From Bacteroidales bacterium (GTDB taxonomy: Bacteria; Bacteroidota; Bacteroidia; Bacteroidales; UBA932), in assembly GCA_017558775.1 (NCBI GenBank), contig JAFYTP010000089.1, positions 1-62,469 of the forward strand: 62,469 nt of DNA. Direction: 5' to 3'. This document shows, piece after piece, positions 53,665 to 62,469 of the stretch. Below the pieces are notes generated by a model. The model was not told the DNA's origin. It worked only from the letters and a program-made list of their open reading frames with translations, and did no database searches. Within the stretch, counting starts at the first letter, position 1. Every line of letters begins with the position of its first letter. The position numbers were made by a program, and so were the translations under genes.

Positions 53665-56600
53665 ATGAGTTTCCAACTTGAAAGAGTTCTGGCAAGATTG
53701 ATCTCGGTCTTGCTAGGGCTGTTCATCGCTGGCGGACTCGCCATGGCCCAGACCAGGACCATTACGGGAACCGTCACGGATGACTATGGTGAACCGCTCA
53801 TCGGCGCCAGCGTCGTTGTGGAGGGGGATACTTCGACAGGTGCCATCACCGACCTGGACGGTCATTATTCCATCACCGTCCCGGCATCGGCAGAGGCCCT
53901 GCGCTTCTCCTACATCGGCCAGGAAGACGCCGTCGAGACGATTGGAGGCCGTTCGGTCATCAACGTCACCCTGGCATCGGGGAGCATCGCCCTTAACGCG
54001 ACGGTGGTCACCGCAATGGGCATCCGCAAGGAGGAGAAATCCCTCTCCTACAATGTCCAGCAAGCCAAGGTCGAGACGGTGAGTCCGGTGGGTTCCTTCG
54101 TCAACGGCCTCAACGGCAAGGTGGCCGGCGTATCCATCAGTCAGTCTTCCACCGGCGCGGGCGGCGCATCCCGTATCGTGATGCGCGGTTCCAAGTCCAT
54201 CTCCAACAACAACAATGCGTTGTATGTGATTGACGGTATCCCGATGCAGTCCCTGCGCGGAAGCCAGCCGGAAGGCGTCTATGCCGGCGCCGGTCAGACC
54301 GGTGACGTGCTCGGATCCCTCAACCAGGACGACATCGAGTCCATTTCCGTTCTCTCCGGCCCGTCCGCGGCAGCCCTTTACGGTGCCAACGCGGCGAACG
54401 GCGTGATCATCATCACCACCAAGAAGGGCGAGAAAGACCGGCTGGACATCGACTACTCCAACTCTACCACATTCTCCCGCGCGTATGTGATGCCGGAGTT
54501 CCAGAACACCTATGGTCCTTCCTCCCCCGGTTCCTATTACAGCTGGGGCACAAAGCTGGACACCCCGTCCTCCTGGAACCCGCGCGACTATTTCCAGACG
54601 GGCGTGAACGAGGTGAACTCCCTTTCCCTGTCCACCGGTAACGACCGCAGCCAGACCTACGTCTCCGCCGCCGTCGCCAACGCCCGGGGCATCGTCCACA
54701 ACAACAACGTGGGCCGCTACAACCTCTCCTTCCGCAACACCACCGACCTGGTGAAGGATCTCCTCACGCTGGACGTGAACATGACCTACGGCCGGGTGAA
54801 CGAACAGAACATGATCGCCCAGGGCGAATACGGCAACCCCATCGTCCCGGTGTACCTGTTCCCGGCCGGTGACGACTTCTCCAAGGTGCAGGTGTATGAG
54901 CGTTACGACGCAGGCCGCAACATCAAGACCCAGTACTGGCCCTACGACTTCGAGCACTCGATGCAGAATCCCTACTGGATCACCGAGCATCAGAAGTGGC
55001 AGAACCAGAAGAACCGTCTGATGGGTTCCGGCCAACTCTCCTTCAAACCTTTCAAGTGGCTCACCCTCAGCGCCCGCGCCAAGTATGACCGGACGGACGA
55101 GGTCCATGAGCGCAAGTTCGACGCTTCCACCAACACCCTGTTCACGGAAGGTTCCAAGCACGGTTTCTACGGCCGCGTGAACCAGTACACCGAGCAGAAG
55201 TTCGGCGAGGTCCTCGCCACCTTCAACAAGTACTTCGGTGACAATGTGTTCAACCTCTCCGGCGTGGTGGGCGCCAACATCGACGACATCACCTTCCGGT
55301 CCGACAACACGTCCGGTCCGCTGAAGACCGTCAACAACAAGTTCGACCTGAACAACATCGACCAGAACAGTTCCCACACGCTGCTTTCTTCCAACGGCTA
55401 CTGCTACCAGAACCAGTCCGTGTTCGCTAACGCCCAGCTGGGCTGGCGCAGCAAGGTCTACCTCGACATGACCTACCGCGTGGACTGGAACTCCGCCCTG
55501 TACACCGCCGGCGGCATCACCTATCCGACCGTTGGCCTTTCCGGCATCGTGACCGAGATTCTTCCGTTCCTGAAGAGTTCCTTCTTCCCGTACTGGAAGA
55601 TCCGCGGCTCCTACTCGGAAGTGGGTAACGCTCCGGATCCGGCCCTGTTCCTGCTGGATCCCCGCCTCGAGCAGGTGAGCGGCAACGTCGCCACCAGCGC
55701 CCGCCGCCGCAACACCGAACTCGTCCCCGAACGCACGAAGTCCTGGGAACTGGGCACGAACATCCACTTCTTCGACAGCAAGCTGCAGATCGACGCGACC
55801 TGGTATTATGCCAAGACCTTCAACCAGTTCTACGATCCCCGCATCTCCACCACCTCCCTTTCCGGGGACATGTTCCTGAACGGCGGCCGGGTGGACAACA
55901 CCGGTATCGAGATGGCCCTCCGCTTCGACGACAACCGCGGCAAGTGGAATTACGGGACCTACCTCACCTGGACCTGGAACAAGAACAAGATCGTGGACCT
56001 GCAGTTCCGCGATCCCGAGAGCGGCACGCTGCGTGACGGAAACGGCCTGCCCATGGGCGGTTTCGGCGGCGTGAACAACTTCCTCTACGAAGGCGGTTCC
56101 CTGGGCGACGTCTATGTGACCACTATCGCCACGGACGAGCACGGCTATTACCAGCTCAACTCCGACGGCATGATCATCGCCGACTATGAGGAGAAGGATA
56201 TGATCTATGCCGGCACCACCGACGCCAAGCACCGCCTCAGCTGGGGCGGTCACCTGGGCTACGGCGGTCTCACCTTGAACTGGCTCTTCACGGCCCGTCT
56301 CGGCGGCGTCGCGATTTCAAAGACGCAGGCCATCCTGGACTATTATGGCGTGTCGCAGGACACGGCCGAAGCCCGCGAAATCGGCTATTTCGAGTTCAAC
56401 GGCATGAAGACCACCAACGTTCAGGGTTACTACCAGACCCTCGGCATCCGCGACGGCGTGATGAGTCAATACGTTTATGACGCCACGAACGCACGCCTCG
56501 CCGAACTCTCCCTGAACTATGATATCCCGGTGAAGCGGTTCGGCTCCTGGGTCAAGGGCATTACGCTCTCCGTGGTGGGCAACAACCTCGCTATGCTGTA

Positions 56601-57201
56601 CCTCAAGGCCCCGTTCGATCCGGAGATGACTTCCAACGTGGGCACTTACAACCAGGGCGTCGATTACTTCATGCAGCCTTCCACCCGGAGCCTCGGCTTC
56701 GCGGTGAAGCTCCGCTTCGGCGGCAGCACCGCCTCCGCCGTCAAGGCCGCTCCGGCCGCAAGCGCCCCCGTCTATGTTCCTTCCGAGCCCAAGGTAGTCG
56801 AAAAGATCGTCGAGAAGGTGGTCGAGAAGGAAGTGGTCAAGGAGGTCGTGAAAGAAGTCAAGGTTCCTGCAGACAAGGTCGACAGCTACAATGACGACCT
56901 GTTCTTCCTGATCGGCAAGGCCGAAATCCGTCCGGAGGAAGCCTTCAAGCTGGGCCGCATCTGCCAGGTCCTCGCCGAGAACCCGGAAGCGACGATCACC
57001 GTGACCGGCTATGCCGACAGCGGCACCGGCACCGACGAGATCAACCGCGAACTCTCCGAGCAGCGCGCCGCCCGCGTGGTGGATATGCTCGCGCAGGCCG
57101 GCATCGACCGCAACCGCATCACCACCGCTTCCGTCGCCGGTGACCGCGACGCTTCCTTGAGTCCCGAAGCCAACCGGGTCGCCGTATGTATCGTCAAATA
57201 A
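53665..57201 (+). CDS. SusC/RagA TonB-dependent transporter with a C-terminal OmpA domain
   Basis: A 1178-residue outer membrane protein. After a signal peptide (to about GLAMA) come a CarboxypepD-reg-like domain (about 30-105, TITGTVTDDYGEPLIGASV), the plug (about 110-235: SRIVMRGSKSI, ALYVIDGIP, SISVLSGPSAAALYGANAANG) and the barrel up to about 1025. Then come an Ala/Pro linker and a VVEK-rich charged repeat (about 1043-1071), and an OmpA-like domain at 1072-1178 with LAENPEATITVTGYADSGTG, NRELSEQRA and the final NRVAV. The Asp and Arg that hold diaminopimelate in OmpA are kept. Both ends of an even-stranded barrel are periplasmic, so the OmpA domain could bind peptidoglycan. It is the first gene of the second locus. 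Confidence 0.9.
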   Translation: MSFQLERVLARLISVLLGLFIAGGLAMAQTRTITGTVTDDYGEPLIGASVVVEGDTSTGAITDLDGHYSITVPASAEALRFSYIGQEDAVETIGGRSVINVTLASGSIALNATVVTAMGIRKEEKSLSYNVQQAKVETVSPVGSFVNGLNGKVAGVSISQSSTGAGGASRIVMRGSKSISNNNNALYVIDGIPMQSLRGSQPEGVYAGAGQTGDVLGSLNQDDIESISVLSGPSAAALYGANAANGVIIITTKKGEKDRLDIDYSNSTTFSRAYVMPEFQNTYGPSSPGSYYSWGTKLDTPSSWNPRDYFQTGVNEVNSLSLSTGNDRSQTYVSAAVANARGIVHNNNVGRYNLSFRNTTDLVKDLLTLDVNMTYGRVNEQNMIAQGEYGNPIVPVYLFPAGDDFSKVQVYERYDAGRNIKTQYWPYDFEHSMQNPYWITEHQKWQNQKNRLMGSGQLSFKPFKWLTLSARAKYDRTDEVHERKFDASTNTLFTEGSKHGFYGRVNQYTEQKFGEVLATFNKYFGDNVFNLSGVVGANIDDITFRSDNTSGPLKTVNNKFDLNNIDQNSSHTLLSSNGYCYQNQSVFANAQLGWRSKVYLDMTYRVDWNSALYTAGGITYPTVGLSGIVTEILPFLKSSFFPYWKIRGSYSEVGNAPDPALFLLDPRLEQVSGNVATSARRRNTELVPERTKSWELGTNIHFFDSKLQIDATWYYAKTFNQFYDPRISTTSLSGDMFLNGGRVDNTGIEMALRFDDNRGKWNYGTYLTWTWNKNKIVDLQFRDPESGTLRDGNGLPMGGFGGVNNFLYEGGSLGDVYVTTIATDEHGYYQLNSDGMIIADYEEKDMIYAGTTDAKHRLSWGGHLGYGGLTLNWLFTARLGGVAISKTQAILDYYGVSQDTAEAREIGYFEFNGMKTTNVQGYYQTLGIRDGVMSQYVYDATNARLAELSLNYDIPVKRFGSWVKGITLSVVGNNLAMLYLKAPFDPEMTSNVGTYNQGVDYFMQPSTRSLGFAVKLRFGGSTASAVKAAPAASAPVYVPSEPKVVEKIVEKVVEKEVVKEVVKEVKVPADKVDSYNDDLFFLIGKAEIRPEEAFKLGRICQVLAENPEATITVTGYADSGTGTDEINRELSEQRAARVVDMLAQAGIDRNRITTASVAGDRDASLSPEANRVAVCIVK
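56791..56877 (+). repeat. VVEK-rich repeat linker between barrel and OmpA domain
   Basis: In-frame codons encode repeated VVEKIVEK/VVKE units rich in Lys and Glu, likely a charged helix or extended spacer about 29 residues long. Similar linkers precede OmpA domains in many Bacteroidota outer membrane proteins. Confidence 0.6.
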
Positions 57202-57212
57202 CTCAGTGCCCT

Positions 57213-58793
57213 ATGAAAAAGAATATTTCCAAATATATGCTTGCGGCGGCCGTCATCCTGACCGCCCTCGCAGGGTGCACCAAGGGTTTTGAGCAGATCA
57301 GCAAGAACGTGTTCGGCGTCAGCGACGAGCAGATGGCGGAGGACGGCCTCGCCCTCGGCGGCATGCTGCAGCAGCTGGAGCGATCCGTCATCGTGTACCG
57401 CGACGGCACCTGGCTGGACTCCGACTATCAGATCATGTACAACCTGTGCGCCGAAACCTGGTGCGGTTACATGGCCCCCACCCTCAGCGACGGCCATAAC
57501 GCCGGCTGGGACGTGAACGACGGCTGGCACCGCCGGATGTTCGTCGTCAAGTACCAGTACGCAATGGGCGGCTACAATACTTTCGAGACTTCCGCCCTCG
57601 AATACGGGATGCAGAACGAGCTGGCGCTCGCCAAGGTCCTGAAAGTGGCCTCGATGCACCAGGTGGCCGACTACTACGGTCCCATTGCCTACTCCCATAC
57701 CGGAGACCTGTCCAACGTCTATGACCCGCTGGACCAGGTATACAAGCAGTTCTTCGAAGAGCTGGACGAGTCCATCGAAATCCTGGAGAAAGTGGCCGCC
57801 ACCGGCGCCAAACTGCTGGAGGACTATGACCTCGTGTATGGCGGCGACGCCGTCAAGTGGGTCCAGTTCGCCAACTCCCTGCGCCTCCGTCTCGCCCTCC
57901 GCGTAAGCTATGCCACGCCCGGCCTCGCCCGCGAGGAAGCCGAGAAATCCCTGGCCAGCCCGTTCGGCTTGATCACCGCCAACAGTGGCAACGCCGTCAT
58001 CGCCGAGCCCGGTGTCCGTCATCCGATCTACACCATCAACGTGGAGTTCAACGACGCCGACACCCAGATGGGCGCCTCCCTGGATTCCTACCTGAACGGT
58101 TACAATGACCCCCGTATGTTCCTGATTGCCAAGCCTGCCGGCGACGGCAAGCTGCACGGCGTCCGTCCGGGTATCGCCCCGTCCAGCTGGACCAATTACA
58201 AGAACACCGCCGCAAAGGTGTCCGCCCCCAACGCCGGCCTCTACAAGATCTGCTGGATGAATGCCGCCGAAGTGGCCTTCCTCCGCGCCGAAGGTGCGCT
58301 GAAGGGCTGGGACATGGGCGGTACAGCCCAGGAGTTCTACGAGCAGGGCATCAAACTCTCCTTTGAGGAGTGGGGGGCCGACGGCGCCAGCGCCTATATC
58401 GCCAACAAGACCGCCAAACCTGCCGAATTCCGCGACAACGTGGCCCGCGCCCATGCCTCCGCCCCCTCCACGGTGACTATCGCCTGGAACAATGCTGACT
58501 CCGACGAGCTGAAGCTCGAGAAGATCGCCACCCAGAAATGGATCGCCCTCTTCCCGAACAGCGCCGAAGCCTGGGCGGAATACCGCCGGCTCCACTATCC
58601 GGTGCTTGTCCCGCCGGCCAAGAACTTCTCCGACGGCATCGTGAATACCGAGCAGGGCATCCGCCGGGTCCCCTACCCCGTGTCCGAGCAGACCGACAAT
58701 CCCGAAGGCTATGCCTCCGGTGTCGCGGCTCTCGGCGGGCAGGACAACGCGGGCGTCCGCCTGTGGTGGGACGCCAAGCCGTTCAACAATTAA
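57213..58793 (+). CDS. SusD/RagB-like lipoprotein (SusD-like_2 type)
   Basis: A 526-residue lipoprotein; the start is ATG 57213 (MKKNISKYMLAAAVILTALAGC), 11 nt after the SusC stop. It has SusD features in the divergent SusD-like_2 style: GFEQISKN after the Cys, MHQVADYYGPIAYSH, FFEELDESIEILEK, LRLRLALRVSY and the C-terminal KLEKIATQKWIALFPNSAEAWAEYRR. It caps the SusC-OmpA transporter and binds the glycan at the surface. Confidence 0.9.
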   Translation: MKKNISKYMLAAAVILTALAGCTKGFEQISKNVFGVSDEQMAEDGLALGGMLQQLERSVIVYRDGTWLDSDYQIMYNLCAETWCGYMAPTLSDGHNAGWDVNDGWHRRMFVVKYQYAMGGYNTFETSALEYGMQNELALAKVLKVASMHQVADYYGPIAYSHTGDLSNVYDPLDQVYKQFFEELDESIEILEKVAATGAKLLEDYDLVYGGDAVKWVQFANSLRLRLALRVSYATPGLAREEAEKSLASPFGLITANSGNAVIAEPGVRHPIYTINVEFNDADTQMGASLDSYLNGYNDPRMFLIAKPAGDGKLHGVRPGIAPSSWTNYKNTAAKVSAPNAGLYKICWMNAAEVAFLRAEGALKGWDMGGTAQEFYEQGIKLSFEEWGADGASAYIANKTAKPAEFRDNVARAHASAPSTVTIAWNNADSDELKLEKIATQKWIALFPNSAEAWAEYRRLHYPVLVPPAKNFSDGIVNTEQGIRRVPYPVSEQTDNPEGYASGVAALGGQDNAGVRLWWDAKPFNN

Positions 58794-58805
58794 TGCAGCG
58801 TGAAC

Positions 58806-59936
58806 ATGAAAAAGATATTGAGCATATTCCCAATCGCCCTGGCCGCCATCGCGGTCGCCAGCTGCGACACCAAGGTGGAGAAGCTTGAAATCCAGCATTT
58901 CAACACGTACGACCTCGAAAAGGACGCTCAGGATCCCTACTATGCGGACCTCCGCGAATGGAAGCAGTCCAAGCATACGATTTCGTATGTGTACTTCGCC
59001 CGCTGGGCCCCGCCGGAAGGCGCGACCAGCCTCTTCATCGAATACAAGACGATGCGTCCTCGGCTGATGGCCCTGCCGGATTCCCTGGATATCGTGAACC
59101 TCTGGATGGGCACGCCCATGAAGGAGGAATACACCGACGCCTGTTTCTACGGCAACGTCAAGAACGCCGAGACCGGCGAGATTGAGCGTGCCCCGATGCA
59201 TACGTATGACTACTCTCCGAACGCCTACGCGGACCTCGAGTACTGCCAGAAGGTCAAGGGCACCCGCTTCGTGATGCACGCCGACGCCTCCCACTACGGC
59301 CAGGAGTTCGACCTGGACGGCAAACACTGGGTGGTGAGCGGCAGCGACCGCGAATCCATCGAGGCCTATGCGAAGCTCGTCGTCGACATCGTGAACACCC
59401 ACGGCCTGGACGGCGTGGACTTCGATTTCGAAGGCTGGGGCGCCACCCAGATGACCTGGGCTATCCAGAAGGCCGGCGAATACTTCGGTCCGAAAGGCTC
59501 CGATTCTTCCAAGCTCCTCATCGTGGACTACTTCGGCGCCGCCCCCAGCGGCGACATCGAACCGTACATCAACTATCTCGTGAAGCAGGCCTACTCGATG
59601 CAAGGCTCTTCCGTGGGCGGCCCCGGCTGGTGCCCCGAGTCCAAGATGGTGTACTGCGAGCAGTACGAACAGTCCTCCGGAGACGGCCCGAACTATCTGA
59701 ACGGCGGTTATCCCACCGGAATGACCACCGAAGGGGGCGCTAAGATGTATACCCTGGAACGGTACGCCCGCTACGCCAACGAAGCCGGTAACGGCGAAGG
59801 TGGTTTCGGCGCCTACTACATTGACAATGACTATGACAACGGGGTGGACGCGCTCCAGAAAAAAGGCTATTCCGGGACCTTCTCGAACTACGCCTTCCTC
59901 CGTCGCGCCATCCAGATCGTGAACCCTGCCAAGTAA
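58806..59936 (+). CDS. GH18 endo-beta-N-acetylglucosaminidase-like lipoprotein
   Basis: A 376-residue lipoprotein (AAIAVASCDTKVEKLE, Cys20 with acidic residues after it, so probably surface-exposed). The GH18 active-site motif DGVDFDFE is at 202-209 with predicted acid Glu209. The form without insertion domains and its place in a SusCD locus resemble Bacteroides ENGases that cut the chitobiose core of N-glycans. The start is ATG 58806; a GTG 6 nt upstream is less likely. It lies 12 nt after susD. A chitinase is the alternative, but the locus context favours ENGase. Confidence 0.85.
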   Translation: MKKILSIFPIALAAIAVASCDTKVEKLEIQHFNTYDLEKDAQDPYYADLREWKQSKHTISYVYFARWAPPEGATSLFIEYKTMRPRLMALPDSLDIVNLWMGTPMKEEYTDACFYGNVKNAETGEIERAPMHTYDYSPNAYADLEYCQKVKGTRFVMHADASHYGQEFDLDGKHWVVSGSDRESIEAYAKLVVDIVNTHGLDGVDFDFEGWGATQMTWAIQKAGEYFGPKGSDSSKLLIVDYFGAAPSGDIEPYINYLVKQAYSMQGSSVGGPGWCPESKMVYCEQYEQSSGDGPNYLNGGYPTGMTTEGGAKMYTLERYARYANEAGNGEGGFGAYYIDNDYDNGVDALQKKGYSGTFSNYAFLRRAIQIVNPAK

Positions 59937-59946
59937 GATGAGCCCT

Positions 59947-61188
59947 ATGAAAAAGTACATCCTACTCCTCTCCGCCGCGGCCCTTTGCCTTGCCGCGTGC
60001 ACCCAAAAGGCTGACAAGTTCGATTACAAGCAGGAAATCGCCCTGATTACCGGGACCGACGCCTCGCCCGTCTCCAAGGACCAGATCCTGGCGGACGAGA
60101 TTCCGATCTCCTACAACTTCTCCGTCTCCCTGACGGGCATCGCCCCGGAGGACGTCAATGTCCATATCGCCTACGACAGCCTGGCCGTCATCCGGTACAA
60201 TGCCTTGAATAAGACCAACTATGCCGCTGTACCGCGCAACACGTTCGTCATCAATGATGAATACGTCACGATCAAGAAGGGAACGGCCACTTCGCCGATG
60301 ACCTCCGTCACCCTCCGGGACAACACCTTCATCGAGGAAGGCGTCAACTACGTGATTCCGCTCGCCGTCGCCTATATGGACGGTGGGAAGGCCGGCATCC
60401 TCGACGCCTCCAAGAACCTGTTCATCAAGATCGGCAAGACCATGGAGACCTTCTCCCTGGACATCCCGGGCACGGGCGTTTACAGCACCCACAGCCTCGG
60501 CGCCGGTTACAACCTGAACACCTGGACCCTCGAGATCAAGGCACACCCGTACAACATGAAATCCCGCGGCAATGACCAGCTGTGTCGGTTCTGCTGCTGG
60601 AACGAAGATGGCGGCGGTCAGGTCCTGCTCCGTTTCAACGAGAACGGAAAGCCGTGGAAGACCCTGGACATCGTGGCTCCTTCCGGCCGCTATGTCACCG
60701 GCGCGACCGGCGACCCCAAGACCGGAACCTTCGAACAGAACCAGTGGTACATGATCTCCATCGTGTGGGACGGATCCAACATGTCCGTCTACATCAACGG
60801 TGAGAAGGATACACCCTCCGAGAATTCTGTTTCCGGCAACCAGGGCTTCAACCTGAATCGCTTCGAGATCGGTATGTCCTGGGGTGGCTACGGCAATTCC
60901 CAGAGCTATACCGGCCGTATGGCCGAGATGCGTATCTGGAACATCGCCCGCAGTGCCAGCGACATCGCATCCACCCAATGCTCTGTGGATCCCAAGTCCG
61001 AAGGCCTCGTCGGCTACTGGAAGATGAACGAAGGCGAAGGCCACATCTTCCACGATTCTGTCGCCGGCAATGACATGGACTGGGACAAGTCTGAACGCCA
61101 GAAGAACGAGAGCGACTTTGTCACCACACCCGAGGCCGGCGCCGCCGTCTCCTGGGTGAAGGACGAAAAGAACAAGTGTGCACAATAA
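59947..61188 (+). CDS. DUF1735 and LamG-domain surface lipoprotein
   Basis: A 413-residue lipoprotein (ALCLAACTQKADKFD, Cys18, surface-type). The first part (about 20-165) is DUF1735-like with EEGVNYVIPLAV; the second (about 175-400) is a concanavalin A-like/LamG sandwich with TWTLEIKAHPY, QWYMISIVWDGSNMSVYINGE, MAEMRIWNIARSASDI and GLVGYWKMNEGEG. Both domains suggest glycan binding, so a surface glycan-binding protein is the best guess. It follows the GH18 gene by 10 nt; ATG 59947 gives the correct lipobox distance. Confidence 0.85.
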   Translation: MKKYILLLSAAALCLAACTQKADKFDYKQEIALITGTDASPVSKDQILADEIPISYNFSVSLTGIAPEDVNVHIAYDSLAVIRYNALNKTNYAAVPRNTFVINDEYVTIKKGTATSPMTSVTLRDNTFIEEGVNYVIPLAVAYMDGGKAGILDASKNLFIKIGKTMETFSLDIPGTGVYSTHSLGAGYNLNTWTLEIKAHPYNMKSRGNDQLCRFCCWNEDGGGQVLLRFNENGKPWKTLDIVAPSGRYVTGATGDPKTGTFEQNQWYMISIVWDGSNMSVYINGEKDTPSENSVSGNQGFNLNRFEIGMSWGGYGNSQSYTGRMAEMRIWNIARSASDIASTQCSVDPKSEGLVGYWKMNEGEGHIFHDSVAGNDMDWDKSERQKNESDFVTTPEAGAAVSWVKDEKNKCAQ

Positions 61189-61209
61189 AATAACTAAACA
61201 AATAATCCA

Positions 61210-62469
61210 ATGAAAAAGTTACTGACTGCATTCGCCATGGGGCTTCTCCTCATAGGATGCGCCCGCGAGTACGACGACTCCGAACTCCGCAACCGGGTCA
61301 CGACGCTCGAAACCAAGGTGGGTAACCTGGAAGCCAACATGAAGGCAATCCAGACCGCCACCAACGACGGCATGTTCGTCCAGAAAGTCGAAGAACTCAT
61401 CGAGGACGGCAAGGTCGTCGGCGTGACCGTCACTTATACCACCGGCCAGGTGGTCACCTTCCAGATCTCCGGCGCCGGCGCCGAGACCAACCTTTCCGCC
61501 GTCCGCAATTCCGCGGGCAAGCTTTGCTGGGCCCTGAACGGCCAGATCATCCAAGTGGACGGAAAGGACCTCGAAGTGGGCCAGACCCCGACCTTCTCCG
61601 TGAAGGACGGCCATCTCATCGTGACCGTGGACGGCAAGTCCACGGACGTGGGCGCCATGGGCGGCGGCCTGGGCGACGCCATCTTCAAGGACATCAAGGT
61701 CACCGAGAATGCCGTGATCCTCACCCTGGACGACAACAGCACCATCGAAATCCCCTTCGCCAAGGCTTTCAAGCTGGTCATCGCGAAAACTCAGTACGCC
61801 GTGACTTCCACCGAACCCTTCGACATCCCCTACACGGTGGACAACAAGACCTCCAACACGGTCGTGGACGTGTTCACCGACGCCAATTACGAGGCCGTCG
61901 TCGATGCCGAGAAAATCACCGTCACCCCGCTCGTCGTCGCCAAGGGTTCCGCCCTTGCCTATGCCGACTCCCAGGTGGGCCTAACCTCCATCGTGAAGCT
62001 CTCCTTCGGCGCCGAAGCCGAGCCGGACACCTTCGAGATCACCGACGAGAGCATTGAGTACATCGCCGAAGCCAAGGACGCCACCGTCGAGGCCCACGCC
62101 GTCTCCAACCTCGCCTTCGAAGTGAAGCCGCAGGTGGACTGGATCCATTTCGTGGAAACCCGCGCCACCAATTACACCATCATCCTGAAGGTCGATGACA
62201 ACCCGTCCGAGGAAATCCGCACCGGCGCAGTGAAGATCGTCCGCGCCGGCACCGAGGATGTCCTCCAGACCATCACCATCGCCCAGAAGGCCGGCGAAGG
62301 CGAGCCTAAACCGGAGATGGAGCCCTATACCCCGGCCGGCTGGGACAAGGTCTTCAATATGTCCGACTACAAGGTCAACACCACTTTCATCTGGGATACC
62401 CCGCTGGCCCTGACTCCGGGTTCCCTCACCCTCCAGTGGAAGTTCTGGTCCAACCATTGGAACGACCAC
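61210..62469 (+). CDS. DUF4988/BACON-domain surface lipoprotein, 3' end missing
   Basis: An open frame of 420 codons that runs off the window end with no stop. It has a surface-type lipobox (LLLIGCAREYDDSE, Cys17), a short coiled coil (about 22-50, LRNRVTTLETKVGNLEANMKA) that belongs to a DUF4988-like domain with VTVTYTTGQVVTFQISG, a beta-rich middle, a BACON-type domain at about 290-365 (VDWIHFVE, VKIVRAG, TITIAQKAGEG), and at the edge the start of another sandwich domain (SLTLQWKFW) that resembles LamG. BACON domains often bind mucin or other carbohydrate. It follows the DUF1735-LamG gene by 21 nt. Confidence 0.85.
   Translation, partial: MKKLLTAFAMGLLLIGCAREYDDSELRNRVTTLETKVGNLEANMKAIQTATNDGMFVQKVEELIEDGKVVGVTVTYTTGQVVTFQISGAGAETNLSAVRNSAGKLCWALNGQIIQVDGKDLEVGQTPTFSVKDGHLIVTVDGKSTDVGAMGGGLGDAIFKDIKVTENAVILTLDDNSTIEIPFAKAFKLVIAKTQYAVTSTEPFDIPYTVDNKTSNTVVDVFTDANYEAVVDAEKITVTPLVVAKGSALAYADSQVGLTSIVKLSFGAEAEPDTFEITDESIEYIAEAKDATVEAHAVSNLAFEVKPQVDWIHFVETRATNYTIILKVDDNPSEEIRTGAVKIVRAGTEDVLQTITIAQKAGEGEPKPEMEPYTPAGWDKVFNMSDYKVNTTFIWDTPLALTPGSLTLQWKFWSNHWNDH

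Noticed and set aside
57009-60017. A 1002-codon open frame on the minus strand opposite susD and GH18
   Set aside because: Same antisense effect; the plus-strand genes carry lipoboxes and catalytic motifs.

Overview
The window is a piece of a high-GC Bacteroidota chromosome, most likely an uncultured gut or rumen Bacteroidales (an Alistipes- or Cryptobacteroides-like organism is a guess, not a result). The reasons are SusC/SusD pairs, many lipoproteins, DUF1735, fimbrillin-like, GLUG, DUF4988 and DUF1573 proteins, absence of strong Shine-Dalgarno sites, and Bacteroidota-type promoters (TTTG, about 20 nt, TAnnTTTG). No rRNA, tRNA, CRISPR array, insertion sequence or phage gene was seen, and no gene-free stretch exceeds 300 bases.

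Layout. (1) 1-9761: housekeeping genes (asnS 3' part, udk, a TonB-like protein, an orphan SusC-like porin, an SGNH hydrolase, recJ, two tandem deoxynucleoside kinases, an MBL-fold hydrolase). (2) 9775-18640: an outer membrane barrel protein, a five-gene MacAB-TolC-like export operon, a polyprenyl synthase and a U32-family protein. (3) 18637-33415, minus strand: a nine-gene operon read SusC, SusD, two GLUG-repeat lipoproteins, a phosphodiester glycosidase (NAGPA/DUF2233), an SGNH lipoprotein, a glucose-1-phosphatase-like lipoprotein, a histidine-phosphatase/NAGPA fusion and an EEP-fold lipoprotein. A membrane-bound TPR/DUF6377 regulator is transcribed divergently at 33641. (4) 35309-46071: recO, rdgB, an S41 protease, a GH3 enzyme, a 1078-residue fused FAD/Fe-S oxidoreductase and RNase R. 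Between recO and rdgB is a 121-bp element able to fold into a four-way junction. (5) 46078-53587: a tight GH3, GH2, GH29, DUF1573 glycosidase cluster directly behind rnr. (6) 53665 to the window end: SusC with a C-terminal OmpA domain, SusD, a GH18 endoglycosidase, a DUF1735-LamG lipoprotein and a DUF4988/BACON lipoprotein cut by the window edge.

Working together. Region 3 has the importer, surface binding proteins and regulator of a polysaccharide utilization locus but no recognisable glycoside hydrolase or lyase. Its enzymes are phosphodiester glycosidases, phosphatases, an esterase-type hydrolase and an EEP phosphodiesterase. I infer a locus for a phosphate-containing glycan (GlcNAc-1-P/Man-6-P, phosphomannan, teichoic-acid or inositol-phosphate type), and consider it the strongest candidate for a little-described system here. 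Regions 5 and 6 look like a host N-glycan locus: a surface GH18 would release the glycan, SusCD import it, and beta-galactosidase, alpha-fucosidase and GH3 trim it.
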